Shown here: positions 12,820-23,699 of the stretch, one piece after another
Position numbering within the stretch: the first letter of the stretch is position 1
Layout of the letters: every line of letters starts with the position of its first letter
Assembly (NCBI RefSeq): GCF_018873765.1
Contig: NC_057918.1
Coordinates: forward strand, 13,338,862-13,402,861
Direction of reading: 5' to 3'
Length of the DNA stretch: 64,000 bases
Source: Telopea speciosissima
Taxonomy: Eukaryota > Streptophyta > Magnoliopsida > Proteales > Proteaceae
Program-made: the position numbers and the translations under genes
The notes under the pieces: generated by a model
The model's input: the letters and a program-made list of their open reading frames with translations, nothing else
Database searches by the model: none
Told to the model about the DNA's origin: nothing

Positions 12820-12955
12820 TAGTTGTCAAGGCGTTGCCTAGACAGCATCACCTTGGATGCCTTGTTGGTGTGACCTTGCGTCTGGACCCCCTCCAACGCC
12901 TTGGGTCACCCAGACGCCGTCAAAACTATGATTCAAAGTTATGCAACTTGTTTCA
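12820..12955. repeat. Foldback MITE, family C (ATAGTTGTCAAGGCG ends)
   Basis: The left end is AGAATAGTTGTCAAGGCG and the right end, reversed, is GAATCATAGTTTTGACGGC. The middle repeats GCCTTG and CCAGACGC blocks in inverted order. A shorter relative lies at 27385-27465 in a CNGC intron. Probably hAT-like, but no clear target duplication was found. Confidence 0.5.
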
Positions 12956-13438
12956 ATCCATTTACTACGACCAATACAAATTCATTTATTATATACAATC
13001 ACCACATTGTTGAGGTGCTAATTATACTTCACTCTCCTAAATTCTGACACAAATTATGCAAGATGACTAGTAGAACTTTATTGCAGGTGTGTTTGTTAGT
13101 TAACCATTGTAGCAAGACTAGCCTAAATTCTTTTCTATCATATCAAACAATGATGGAAGTTGGCAGTTGTGATGTAAGAGAGCGAGAGCTAAAAATCCAA
13201 ATGATTTCTAACAGCAGCCAAAAAATCATACATTAACAGGAAACCCACATAATGGGTTCTCAGGAGAGATGGAGAGAGAGAGAGAGAAGCGCACCTTGCC
13301 CAAGAAGGTTCAAATTTATCCTGCGTTTCTGGATAGCGAACGTTTAACTTCTTCAACGAACCAAACAATAAAAAATAAAAATTCCCCTGACACAGTAAAC
13401 TCTTGACTTCCTAAGAAATTGGAAATTGGAAATTGGAA

Positions 13439-13655
13439 ATTGGCGAGTCCATATAACCCCTGGAAACATGTTAACTTCTTGAGAAACTGGAAAATGACGG
13501 GTCCGTATCCTCTGTAATGCGCGTATTTCCTGAGGAAAGTGCCAAAGTGGCGAGTCTGTGTCCTCTGAAACGAGCCCTAAGAAACAGGAAAGCGGTGGAT
13601 CTGTATCTTCTCGAAACCGTGTACTTCCTGAGAACTAGGAAAGGGTGATTCCGTC
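13439..13655. repeat. Degenerate ~50-bp tandem repeat upstream of ABCC leader
   Basis: Four successive units of about 54, 53, 45 and 51 bases, plus a partial fifth, share the pattern TGGCGAGTCCGTATCCTCT, a GAAAC/GCGC core, and a CTTCCTGAGAAACTGGAAA tail. They differ at many positions, so the array is old. It is GC-richer than its surroundings and stands 100-300 bp upstream of the proposed ABCC first exon. Function unknown; it could be promoter sequence or transposon debris. Confidence 0.6.
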
Positions 13656-13759
13656 TGCTACCTATATACAATGTTTTCTTCCTGTCACTATGCCGGGTGA
13701 AGTATAATACTCACTATTTAACACATGTCACTGCATGAGTTAAAACCAAAATTAGGGTT

Positions 13760-14222
13760 GCAACAAGATCGACATGGGTTGGGCTGGGGCCTCATAGTTG
13801 GGTAGGTGCGACCTGATCCTGACTCAGGGCTTGAAATATCCAACCCTAACCTGTCCTCAGGGTCGGGCCGGAGTGACCATATTTGGTCTTGATTATGGGG
13901 AGGAAAAGGGATAGATGCATGGGTTGGGTTGGGTTGGACTGGGTTGGGCCGGGAGAAAATTATTTATTTTACATAAAATGACATTATTATAAAATATATT
14001 ATATCACTCATCATATATAATATATTATTTAACAAAATGTGTGTGATGATTTTTATATTATAGTATAATTTAAAATAGGATCAGAATGGATCGGACCACC
14101 GAACTTAGTCCGAGACCTCAACCCTAACCTGACCCTAACTCAAGACCAGAAATTTTCAGCCCAAATACCCGCCCGAAGGGCCAGGTATCTCAGCCTAGGC
14201 TCTCTTCGGGTGGCCCGTGCAA
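13760..14222. repeat. Dispersed repeat family D, copy 1 (GGGTTGGGTTGGGCCGGG)
   Basis: A GGGTCGGGCCGG head, a tandem GGGTTGGGTTGGACTGGG block, an A/T core (ATATTATATCACTCATCATA), and a tail CCTCAACCCTAACCTGACCC...GGTATCTCAGCC. The copy at 60285-60715 has the same parts in the same order and orientation. The two halves are partly complementary, as in a large foldback element. Confidence 0.6.
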
Positions 14223-14417
14223 GATTTTTCTGAAAATTAAAACGCTAACTTACGGTTTGTTCGTCATCAACAAATCTGCGCCCTTCATTTCCTCTTTTCA
14301 CCTCTCCATATCATTCAACCGAAGGTGTTTTGGAGTACCCTCTCCCTACATTTGGGTGTTTTTTCTGAAACTTTTCCATTTTCTCTTTTGTTTTCTTATT
14401 TTTCTTTGTTTCCATCA

Positions 14418-14666
14418 ATGGCGCCCCGAGACAAAGGGAAACGCCTTGAATCCTCAAGGGGTGATGCTTTCATAGGTCCCCGAGTTAGGAGATTTCGTTC
14501 TGAGAGCCAGAGGGAGAAGTTACTGTGTCGAATGAGCTTCGACTTGAGAAAGAAGCAGAAGAAGAATGGAGTGGAAGCAGAAGACTTTGCCCGGGCTCCA
14601 TGGTACACAGGCATGGTGTTGAAAAAACACTACTACGCACGTCTGCAACTGGATTTGGTCCGATGA
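14418..14666 (+). CDS. Short unrecognised open frame, probably transposon-related
   Basis: An 82-codon frame starts at ATG 14418 with MAPRDKGKRLESSRGDAF and is rich in Lys/Arg and Gln, ending LQLDLVR. It carries two basic clusters and no domain I recognise. It lies 0.7 kb upstream of the plant-mobile-domain pseudogene in the same orientation and may be its decayed first exon, as genes of that transposon-associated family often begin with a short basic region. It may equally be chance. Its GC content is higher than the flanks. Confidence 0.3.
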   Translation: MAPRDKGKRLESSRGDAFIGPRVRRFRSESQREKLLCRMSFDLRKKQKKNGVEAEDFARAPWYTGMVLKKHYYARLQLDLVR

Positions 14667-15324
14667 GTTAAACGTTTCTCTCCCATTCTTCATTGTACTC
14701 CATTATCTCTATATTGTACTATTTGTGCAATAATGCATGTGACGTGTTCGACGATTTTCTCAACTGCACTTGACCTATTTGCTCCAATTTTTTTTTTTTA
14801 TTTTGAGTTTTTCTTTGGTTTTAGTGTGATGCTGATGGGTTGGGTATATGTCCCTCCATTTGCTGTGTGCAATCCTTTTTTTTTTTTTTTTGGTGGCTTG
14901 GTACGATACTCCACATGCAGTGAAATTTTGTTTTAAGAAGACCAAAAGGGGCGGCATCCATTTGTTTGATATAATGCCTGAGTGACCCCTTCCTTGTTGG
15001 AGTCTTGGAGATCATTTGTTGAACCTTCAAACTATTTTGCCCATCGTCATTTCTTGCTTGGCTATGACTTTGTCCTGTATAGGCATTTCCTTAGTCATTT
15101 CATGGTATGCCTTGGGCTTGTCCTGATTGAACTCCCATCATGGCATCGTCCATGACCTCAGTCTTTGCTGCTTATGTCACTGTATAACCCCATACTATAT
15201 TTTTGGTTACTGCCTTAACATGTATGACCAATTTATAACTTTTTCCATGTTTTGACTAGTACAATTTGGTGTCTAGGATCCCTTTCAACTCAAGATGTAC
15301 TTGTCTTGTAACCTTGTACTTGAA
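14667..15324. other. No gene recognised
   Basis: AT-rich sequence with long T runs (14791 and 14877 regions) and only short frames. It separates the basic open frame from the plant-mobile-domain pseudogene and may be a decayed intron of the same gene. Confidence 0.5.
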
Positions 15325-15921
15325 TGCTATGACCAGTTCTATCCCTCAGTTCAAGAGTGGGTCAAGGAGACATGGTTTGAAGACTTTGCCCAATTGATGG
15401 CCAGACCCTTTGATAACTATTTGCTTTGTGACCTAGGAGAGAGGTGGTGACCATCTACCCATTTATTCTACCGACCGTATGGGGAGATGACTATCATCCC
15501 CCTCTGTTTCTATCTCTTCACTGGTTTGCCATTTAGGGACAAACCAGTTACACTTAGGCCTAGCAGTTGGGAGTAAAATGGAGACTGCACTACCCAGCTG
15601 GTGGTTAAGGATCCCAACACAAGTAAGCCTTTCGTCAATTGGTTATACGCCACTTGGAAGAATAGGGTGGTGACCAACGGCTCCTCGAGGACTACCCAGG
15701 ATCAGTTGATGAGGAGCTTTCTAATGTTCATGCTGGGCAACGCCTTGTTCAGAAATAGCCGCAATAACATCAGCATCATCCTTTTTGGCTATCTGGAGGA
15801 CTTTGTCAAGGCATCGAAGTATGACTGAGGAGGCATGGGTTACGTCTATCTTCTTCGTAGTTTGGATTCACTGGTCAGAGGCCACATCCGTTGTGTGATT
15901 GGAGCATGGTATGTCCCAGAG
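15325..15921 (+). pseudogene. Plant mobile domain (PMD, aminotransferase-like) pseudogene exon
   Basis: One reading frame stays open from 15325 to a plausible donor (CCAGAG|GTACAG at 15921/15922) except for three stops: TGA 15448-15450, TAA 15574-15576, TGA 15826-15828. Its translation matches the plant mobile domain found in MAIN/MAIL-type proteins and in transposons: WVKETWFEDFAQL, a GERW-stop-PSTH block where the family has RW(W/R)PxTHxF, the PYGEMTIIPLCFYLFTGLPF core, and YD-stop-GG where YDWGG is expected. At both TGA codons a tryptophan TGG is the expected residue. The absence of indels shows recent decay by substitution. PMD proteins are nuclear and silencing-related when domesticated; this copy is likely transposon-borne. 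Confidence 0.7.
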
Positions 15922-16287
15922 GTACAGTCTCTCTCCTTCATTGTTTTGTTAATCTTTTATCTTCTTTTTCATTGTTATATCTGACACTCTATTACAATGC
16001 AACTTTGAATCTGGGAATTTTTCAAAAGCATGGTATTGCAACCATGGAAGAAAAACTCAACCGAAACCTGTTGAAACCACCGAGTTAACTCGGTTTCCCA
16101 GGTTTCCGAGACGAGTTGAAGGGGGATTTTATAAAATCCCTGGATTCGACTGGTTTCGACCATATTTCAGTGGTTTCGACACATATATCTATCGAAACTA
16201 GGGAAAACTTGGCTCGAAACTAGGACAGACAGGTATTTATGCCAAAAACTGCCAGAAACCAGGACAGACACTTAGTTATGGCTAATA

Positions 16288-16422
16288 TCATTTAAGTAAA
16301 TGAAATACAAATACAAATACAAAAAACATTGTATTTGTAAATACAAGTAAATGTTTTTGTATTTGTATTTGTATTTCATTTTTGTATTTGTATTTATATT
16401 TGTATTTCATTTACTTAAGATA
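16288..16422. repeat. Hairpin of inverted ATTTGT repeats
   Basis: Left arm TTTAAGTAAATGAAATACAA and right arm TTGTATTTCATTTACTTAAG are complementary, with (ACAAAT)n on the left and (ATTTGT)n on the right. It lies within the hAT element and could form a long hairpin. Confidence 0.6.
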
Positions 16423-16714
16423 TTATTCATAAATAAGCAAATATCCCCTATTTGAATCCAATAAAAATAGTTAAAAAATCAAATTCCAAAAGGAAAAAAA
16501 GTCAACCCCCCAGTTCAAGAACAAAAACTGAATTTTCGTGTAATTTTTAACTTTCTAATGTTGGGGTTTTTCTCAAATTTAAAATTTTCATAAATCTTAA
16601 TATGGTAAAACATTGCTAAAAACTAAAAGTGCGATAATATATTCATTTGTTCTGATGGCCAAAAAAATATTTTCATTCAAAGCGATTTTGACAGTATTTG
16701 TGAACACCAAATTA

Positions 16715-16862
16715 AGTTTGACTGGTACATAATTCCTTCAATATAAATGAGATTTAAGCAATCTTTGACAAGTTGAAAAGCTATCAAAACAAAGCTTTCT
16801 AACAAATCCAAGATTGCTTAAATCTCATTTATATTGAAGGAGTTATGTTCCAGTCAAACCTT
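16715..16862. repeat. Foldback MITE nested in the hAT element
   Basis: The left arm (TTGACTGGTACATAATTCC, then TTCAATATAAATGAGATTTA) pairs with the right arm (TAAATCTCATTTATATTGAA, then GGAGTTATGTTCCAGTCAA) over roughly 65 bases with few mismatches. No coding capacity. Confidence 0.65.
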
Positions 16863-17199
16863 ATTCTATGTCCAAGAACAATATACAGTATCAAACTTGG
16901 ATCAAAACCACAAGTAATATTTTTATTGTTCTCTTTGTGAAACTAATGCATGGATTGAGTTTAAAATGTTAAAAATAGGCAACACAATAAGAATTAGGGC
17001 AAAAAAACAACTTCTGGGCCTCGAAACCAAGGTTCGAGTTTAGCCTGGAGAAAGTCCTAGGTTTCGACCGAGATATGGTCGAAACCGAGACGAACTCGTT
17101 TTTTGGCTGGTCGAAACCTAGTCGAAACCCGAGTTTTAGAACCTTGATTGCAACAGAAATCCTTACTTTGTGGTATCAATTGTTGCAACAAGTCAAAAA

Positions 17200-17415
17200 A
17201 AGTGTTATATATTTAAGTAAAAAAGTTTCCTGTCCAAGAGCGTGGCTTCCGTGCCTGCACCCTTGTGCCAGTCTCTCTCCTCCTCCCTATTAAATGACCT
17301 CTCTGCCCTCCATAGAGTGAACCAAAAGGGGGCGTTGATTGGGTCTCGTGCAGGCATAGGAGCCACGCTCCTGGACAAAGAACACTTTTCCTACATTTAA
17401 ATATCAAAAGAGTGT
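17200..17415. repeat. Foldback MITE with CTGTCCAAGAGCGTGG arms
   Basis: The left arm contains AAAGTTTCCTGTCCAAGAGC and the right arm GCTCCTGGACAAAGAACACT, with matching TTAAGTA/ACATTTAA edges outside. The TCTCTGTCCAAGAGCGT phrase recurs at 56905-56925, so this is a multi-copy family. Many such elements in the window begin near a TGTTCTCTG motif. Confidence 0.55.
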
Positions 17416-18684
17416 TTGTATATGAACCATTCTTATTATTATTTTGATTACTCAAATCTTGGTATTGGATTATATTCCTTTCATGATTGCAGCGAATGTG
17501 ATAAAAAAAATTTAGCTTGGGATTAACATCTTTCTTGCACTTCCTGCAGACCAGTTTCTTTGGGAAGATTTAGAATGTATTTTTAAAGCAACAATAGATC
17601 TGCTTGATGCCTATGTGAATCAAGTGACATATTGATCCATTATTCATAGTTGGATTTTATTCAACTTTTATGTGTAGTTAACTCTATAACGTTTCAATGA
17701 TACTTGTGATGTTTCTATGGTGTAAGTGCTCATTTCCTGTGCAACAATGAGTTCATATTCAATCTTCACCTGTTTTATTTATTTATTCTTCCATTTGGTA
17801 TGAATAGAAACTTTAGAGGATGAAGGAACTGAAGATGATAATAGGAAAAATTCCGAACTAATGGTGATGAGTCTGACAAGGAAATGGGAATAGATGCTGA
17901 GGATGGGGATGCTGGTCTACAAAAATTAGTAGCCCAAGTCTATGGGATTTGTTTGTGGACCCTGGAAATGTTTCGATTTTGTCCAAGTTTAGGTTGGTTA
18001 GTCCAACCTGGAATAAAACCTGAGCACTTTGTGCAAATTGGGCTATACTTACCAGTTGACTGCATTTGCTGCAGCTCAACTATAACCCATTACTGACATT
18101 CTCCAATCAAGTTGGCATGGACTTGAGCCCTCCCCATACTAACACTTCTTAGCCTGATCTGACAAACTCCTGGTTATACTGGTACTGATACAATGACTTT
18201 CTAAATATGTTTCCTCTAGGAAACCATTCAAAACTGATCATGGGCCTTCCTTACTTCCTCCCCCCCCCCCCCCCCCTCTGAGGGAACTTCAAAAAGACCT
18301 GAATTAATGAACTTTACAATCACTAATCATAGAATCACACGCTATAAGGAAAGTGATCAACAAAAACTCTATTGCAACCCTTGTGAAGGAATCGCGGCTG
18401 AAATAAGTTCTGTAGGGACTTCTTAACATTTAAGTAGTCCTATTTATAGCAAATACATAAATTATTAACAAAACAAATACCTAGACAAACAAGTATATGT
18501 CATAGTGATGATATGTATTTGTTTCAAAATCTATGTGAAATTGATCAAATGAATTACAAAACTGAACTTGGCCAAAAGATTGCAAAGTGTTTGATGCTCA
18601 TCTTTTCTCATTTTTTTCCCGGAATTCCAGACTGCATGCTAGATTGTCATGAAAAATGATACTGATTTATTTATAAAATGACCT
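17416..18684. other. Interval downstream of the FMO gene, no gene recognised
   Basis: There is one coding-like stretch: after a good acceptor (CTTCCTGCAG at about 17549) a frame reads DQFLWEDLECIFKATIDLL and stops near 17634. Acidic-rich frames occur at 17815-17920. Neither matches a family I know, and they could be the decayed 3' end of the upstream PMD gene. A poly-C run of about 18 bases lies at 18259-18276. The right end (18500-18684) is the likely 3' UTR of the FMO gene. Confidence 0.4.
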
Positions 18685-21277
18685 TCACTGTCCAAAGGCA
18701 TCAGGGCCAAGTTGGGTGAAATGACTGCTCTGATGAGCAACTTCAAGGAGTTCATGATCATCCCAAGAATCGCGATATGTTTCCAAGTTGGCATCAGCAT
18801 TTCTTATAGCCGATATACAGAGTTCTTTCCTCCAAGCTTCTAAACTTGGGAATCCACAGTGTTCTCCATACTTATCACAATACTGCAGGACATGAGACTT
18901 GATGTTAGAGAGATTTGGAATGTAAGAGAATTTCTTCCAACATCAGACTGTTGAGAAATTTCACAAGACTAATGTCGGATTAGATATGATTAAGATGTTC
19001 TGGTACAAGCATTCTCTTTTCTTAGCTGTAAAAATGGAACAGAGAAAAAGATCCGAGAAGATCAGACTTTAGTAATGCTATGCAAATTCTGCAATACCCA
19101 ACACAAATGATAAAACCCACAGTTAATGCAGGACAAACTGGATATGAACCCAACACAAATGAAATCCCTATCACAAATATAATCATCACAGCAAAGGAAT
19201 AGTTTTCTTGTTTTTTCAATATGAAACCATATCTAGGGGTATGTCCTCCCAGATATAGGCTCCTGATTTGCCAGGTATCAAGTATTGTTTTTGCCAAGAA
19301 CCAAAACCAAAGAATGAAGAAACGGGGGAGACAATTGTTTACCTCAAAGTCAGCAATATCATGTGTATTGCGCTTTGGTATGCCTGCAACTTCCCTTGAG
19401 TGATAAAATTCCTTAATGGACTGCATCATATCATCCCAAGATGGCAGTGTTTGTTTCCCTGACAGGAGTTGAGCTACCCATTTTGCTTGTGATTCAAAGA
19501 AAGGGAAGCCTATGATCTATATTAAAATCAAAGGGCACTTGTCAAAGACTCTAGTATCGAATGCCTAAAGTATCCTTAATGATGCATGGTCTAAAATATG
19601 TTGGAATTGAAATCATACAGGTCACTGATTATGATATATACCTTTCTGGGTATGCCCACAAATGAGAGAGAGGGAGCAAGTGATGGTGGGAATGTATGTT
19701 CATATAATGGTCCCACTCTGTCATCATCCACTACAACGATTCCTTTGGTGTCAAGAAATGGGAAGGAATATGAGTACCTATACATGAATCAAGTTCATAT
19801 TAATACAATAAAACTTGCCAGTTTTTCTTCCCCTTAGTCTGAAGTAACCTTATACACTGTTAAGCTACATTTGAGCTTGGATGATCCATTTTATTCAGTT
19901 TGAGCAATTCTAGATTAATCTACCTACCCAAACTTGTTATATTAAGAGAAGCCTTATAATTAATATGATAATTACCCAGTACAGTAAATGATGGAGTCTG
20001 CAATTACCCAAGAGCCATCAACAAATTGAACTCTTCCGTCCTCACAAAGGGATTCTATCTGCATTTCCAATTTTCTGCTGGTTACAATTTTTTCTTCAAT
20101 AAAGAGTCCTAAATATCAACAGAACTCACAGGAAAAAAACCATCTCCAAATGCACAAGAAAAGTAGAGTCTATCTGTTTAAGTGTAGCTCCATTTGTTAC
20201 ATGGAAGCAAACAGAGCCTTAGGAGTACCTGTGGATGCAGGTGCAAGTTGTCATATTTGGATATGACTTTGGCTAAGCCCTGTGAAATTTCTAGGGACTT
20301 GGCACTGAGATGAACTTCTGTTGCTATGTCCACAAGTTCTATTGATATATCTTGTCCACTCATTGAATTTCCAACCACCACCACAACCTGTAGAATGAGA
20401 ACTAAGTGACTATTTTATACATTTCAGTACAAAATGTAAGATGGTATTCTATTGCTGATCAGAACATTAAACTCTATCTGATCAAAACACAATCTTAGAT
20501 GGAATTAGTACACTTTCATTAACCAAAACAAGCCAAAGAGAATACATTAATTGATGATTTTTCACCTCATTACGGAATGGCTCTGGAACCCTGTAAATGT
20601 GGCTGTGCATTTGCTTCCTTTTCCATGCATCCATTCCTTAATAGTGGACCAAAGAAACAAAACAATTAATAACAAGCTGTGTACACTACCTTCAAGTTCC
20701 ATGGGACAAAGAAATGCACATTACCTTTAATGGTGGGCAACCGAGGCTGAGAATAATGACCTGTAGCTACAACCACTGCATCAAACTCTTCTTCCATTAC
20801 CGTCTCAGACTTATTGTCTTTGCTTCTTACAAACCATTTTATGTCTTTGCCAAACATGGAAGAATCTACCATGCCCACATACTCAACCCTGGTGTTAAAC
20901 TTTATCATCTCCCTCAATCCAAACCAGTCACAGAAGTCCTTCAGGTACAAGAACAGTTCTCTGTGGCCAGGAAATCTTCTCATATCACTACCCTTCTTAG
21001 CTACAAATGGGAAATCAGTATAGCCCATGATCTCCCTAGGAGAAGCCAGCCTAAGGGAGGCATACACACTGCCATGAACTTCTAAGGTAGACCCTCTCCC
21101 CAAAGGGTCCTGATTTTCTACTTTGGGTTCATATAGCCATTGTCCTCCAATATCATGGTTTTGTTCCAAGACAACTACAGAGTGCCCTTCTTTTCTAAGC
21201 TCCCTTGCTGCAACTAGCCCTGAAGGACCTGCACCGATCACGCAGACATGCTTCGAGTTGCTTCCCACAGAGACCAT
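18685..21277 (-). CDS. Flavin-containing monooxygenase, FMO GS-OX-like
   Basis: Seven exons: 21277-20725, 20636-20566, 20387-20229, 20058-19976, 19777-19642, 19516-19343, 18882-18685. All junctions are GT-AG and phases close, giving 457 residues, the usual size for plant GS-OX-like enzymes. The FAD-binding GAGPSG is at 15-20, the FMO-type FPGHRELFLYL follows, then VATGHY, and the NADPH-binding GNSMSG at 214-219. The C-terminal half has GYSYSFPFLDTKG and VGIPRK, typical of the family. These are soluble enzymes that use NADPH and O2 to oxygenate sulfur or nitrogen; GS-OX members in Brassicales S-oxygenate methylthioalkyl glucosinolates, but outside that order the substrate is usually unknown, so no glucosinolate role is claimed. 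No coding defect is seen. The ATG at 21277 sits in a good context (ACCATGG). Confidence 0.92.
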
Positions 21278-21639
21278 GGTAGCTCGGTGAGGTTATCTCT
21301 CAGATGATGTCGTGTGAGTAGTAGTAGATAAGTAATCTTCTTTTGTGACTGATGAAATGGGGTGTATGTCTGAGTGAAGAGTCTTTCAATTTATGGGTGA
21401 ATGAAATTCTCATGCAGAGGAGACCTAATTATGTTGAACATAGACAGTGTGCCTTCAAGGAGACACACGTGACCTCTCAAATTATGGTGGTGCTTATGCT
21501 TATTAGTTCTCTCTCTCTCTCTCTCTCCTTTTCAATCTTCAAAATGAAAAGAAGGTATTTGGCAGAATGATCTTATATTTGAAAGTAATGTTGTTCTGAA
21601 CAAGATTTTGGACCTTCCATTCTCTACGTCCCTCAATAC

Positions 21640-21830
21640 AAACAGTGTAAAAAAAAAAGCTGTACTCAGTGCACGAGGCTTCTACAACTGCAGGATTTGG
21701 AAGGGACATAATATACAAAGTCTTACCCCTGCTTCACGGAGAGGCTGTTTCCCAACTCGAATCCACAACCATTAGATCACAATGGAGCAACCTTACCGTT
21801 GTACTGAGGCCGTAATACAAGCAATGTATA
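21640..21830 (-). repeat. Au-type SINE
   Basis: Read on the minus strand it has GCCTCAGTACAACGGTAAGG (A-box region), GTTGCTCCATTGTGATCTAA, GTGGATTCGAGTTGGGAAAC (B-box region), then AGCCTCTCCGTGAAGCAGGG and a tail. These are the successive blocks of the Au SINE family known across angiosperms, derived from a tRNA. A T/A-rich tail follows at 21650. Nonautonomous retroelement. Confidence 0.75.
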
Positions 21831-22904
21831 AACTCTAAACCCCATGCATATCAATCAGACATGAATCACAAGAACGTGCTTCAGTGAAGATCAACCTTTT
21901 CAATTTTCCCCACCAGTCGTTACAGTCAATTTTGGACCTCTATTATGGGACCCATTATAAAGACCATTGCATATATCAGCCAGACATGAGAGCAGCAAGT
22001 GAACCACTAAAAATCTACCTTTTTAGTTGGTCCCATTAAAGGCCGTCCTGCCCTCCCTGGCTATGTTATTGATGATTTGATGTACTAATGACTGTAATTA
22101 GATGGACACAGTTTTAAGACCTTTGGAAGGTTGGTTGTCTCTTCCTTGGTGGGGGCGGTTTTGGGTCTGGTTCAAGTTAAAGAAAAGGTAAAACACTGAC
22201 TTCTCCTATAAGGGCCGCCCTGGAATTTTTTTATTTTATTTTTTTTAAGATTATACAGACTCCATTAATGATCTTTCTATTCCATTGCTCTTGGACCAAA
22301 GCAGCCATTTATCAGATATGGGCAATTGTGTTGCCATGCATTAAACAGTAATTAAGCTGTGTTCCATGTTTTAATTTATTAACAAAACTTAATTTCAAGT
22401 GCATTGCTGGGCTGGCCCCATCTGGAATACCAATTCTAGTTTTAAAAGCTTATAATCCCTATCTGTATATATTTGATTGATGAGTTTGCTTGCCGGCTGC
22501 CAAACTTTCTGGTCCCTATTTTTGGATCACAGGTCCCCCCACAGTTGAATGCTTGCCTCTTCTTCACGTTATGGGAACCATACGTTGTCTTACCAATTCA
22601 CAGAAAGGATATAGATGATGATCGATCAGAAAGCAACCATTATCAAGGAACAGAGCATCATGTCTCATTCACTTTCTTCTCTCTCTCCTTGAATAAAGGT
22701 CCCAATGCAAAGTTGCTGACCACCATGTATAGGTTCAGCTTGCTTAAAGCTAAAGCTATTCATGGAACAAAAGAAAATGGTGGGTTTTGATAATTTTATA
22801 AATTAGATAACTACTTCTGACTTATGCTCCAGTGTTTAATTATATCTTTTACCTGTTCGGGTACGATGTTTTGTATTCTGTTGCTTGCATAAGTGGTGGG
22901 GGGG

Positions 22905-23230
22905 GGGGTGATTCTGAAAGACCGTTAAGAGGCCTACGGTATATGGGTATTTTGGTAAATTACTTGTATAGAATTTCGCTATATATTTGTAGCGAGTTTT
23001 CTATCATTGTAATCGATCTGAGAGAGGTGTGAGGATGTGCGATTGTCGACTGTAATCCTATTCTCCATTGATAGTGAAGCAAATCTCATCTCACCGTGCA
23101 TGTAGCCAATTTCGCTGAACCACATAGATCTTTGTGTACATTGTGTTATTGTTTGTTTGCGATTTTCATTTTTTTCTACATTATTTTTAGGTTTTTGATT
23201 TTCTACGCTACCAACCCTAGCTAGTACTAC
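22905..23230. repeat. Possible Copia-type LTR remnant
   Basis: A moderately GC-rich block with TGTAATCGATCTGAGAGAGG, TCTCCATTGATAGTGAAGCA, TTTCGCTGAACCACATAGAT and CTTTGTGTACATTGTGTTAT resembles the 3' part of plant Copia LTRs, which often end before a primer-binding site. No internal domain follows, so this would be a solo or truncated LTR. Boundaries are approximate. Confidence 0.4.
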
Positions 23231-23560
23231 TTAAACTAATAATGTCAGAGTGGGAGGCTTATTAGTGCAAACTTGAGTATTTTATGGCTTGATTTAGAAG
23301 CTCATTCACTTTTCTTAATTGATTGTTAAACTCTATATCATTGTTGTTTATTGCGTAGCTCTTGACCTTGAATTGTAACTAATTATGACTACTCGGTATG
23401 GTAGACTCAAACCATTTTTGTAATTTCTACCAACAAAAAAAAAAAAAAAAATTTGTAATTTACTAAGGCCTCATTTGTTGCAAATTATTTTCTCGTAAAC
23501 TTGTTCATCTTGATCCACAATTTTTAAGCATATTGTCATGGATATTAGTAAAATTATAAT

Positions 23561-23699
23561 GGGAGAATGTTCTCTGTGCCGGGGGCGCAGGCTGCGCCCA
23601 GACACATGGGGGTGGGTGCAATGACCATCCTGTCCCTCTGAATGGCAGACCCATGTGTCCGGGCACAGCATGCACCCCCGGCACAGAGAACATGAGCCC
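23561..23699. mobile_element. Mutator-type foldback MITE with 9-bp target duplication
   Basis: AATTATAAT precedes the element (23552-23560) and is repeated directly after it (23700-23708). Arms GGGAGAATGTTCTCTGTGCC and, reversed, GGGCTCATGTTCTCTGTGCC are near-identical and continue into GGGGG and CAGACACATGGG blocks. The 9-bp duplication is typical of Mutator-like elements. The GC-rich, fully palindromic body has no gene; open frames in it are artefacts of the hairpin. Confidence 0.75.

Larger units (their letters stand above)
11907..13330 (-). other. ABCC 5' leader with a probable leader intron, and upstream sequence
   Basis: Directly upstream of the ABCC start there is a stretch without coding signal ending in a good acceptor on the minus strand (CATTAACAG|GTTCAGC at about 12131). 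A matching donor GGGCAAG|GTGCGC occurs near 13294. This suggests a noncoding first exon around 13294-13340 and a leader intron of about 1.2 kb, a common arrangement in plant genes. The intron would contain the SINE-like copy at 12541-12650 and the foldback at 12820-12955. Inference from splice motifs only. Confidence 0.4.
16043..17146. mobile_element. hAT-type non-autonomous transposon with 8-bp target duplication
   Basis: ATTGCAAC occurs at 16035-16042 and again at 17147-17154, directly flanking the element. Ends are CATGGAAGAAAAACTC (left) and, reversed, CAAGGTTCTAAAACTCGG (right), matching as CAxGGxxxxAAAACTC. Subterminal regions repeat ACTCGGTTTC/GGTCGAAACC motifs in both orientations. 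Eight-base duplications and CA..TG ends are characteristic of hAT elements. No transposase frame is present. Inside are two further foldbacks (16288-16422 and 16715-16862). It inserted shortly downstream of the PMD exon. Confidence 0.75.
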
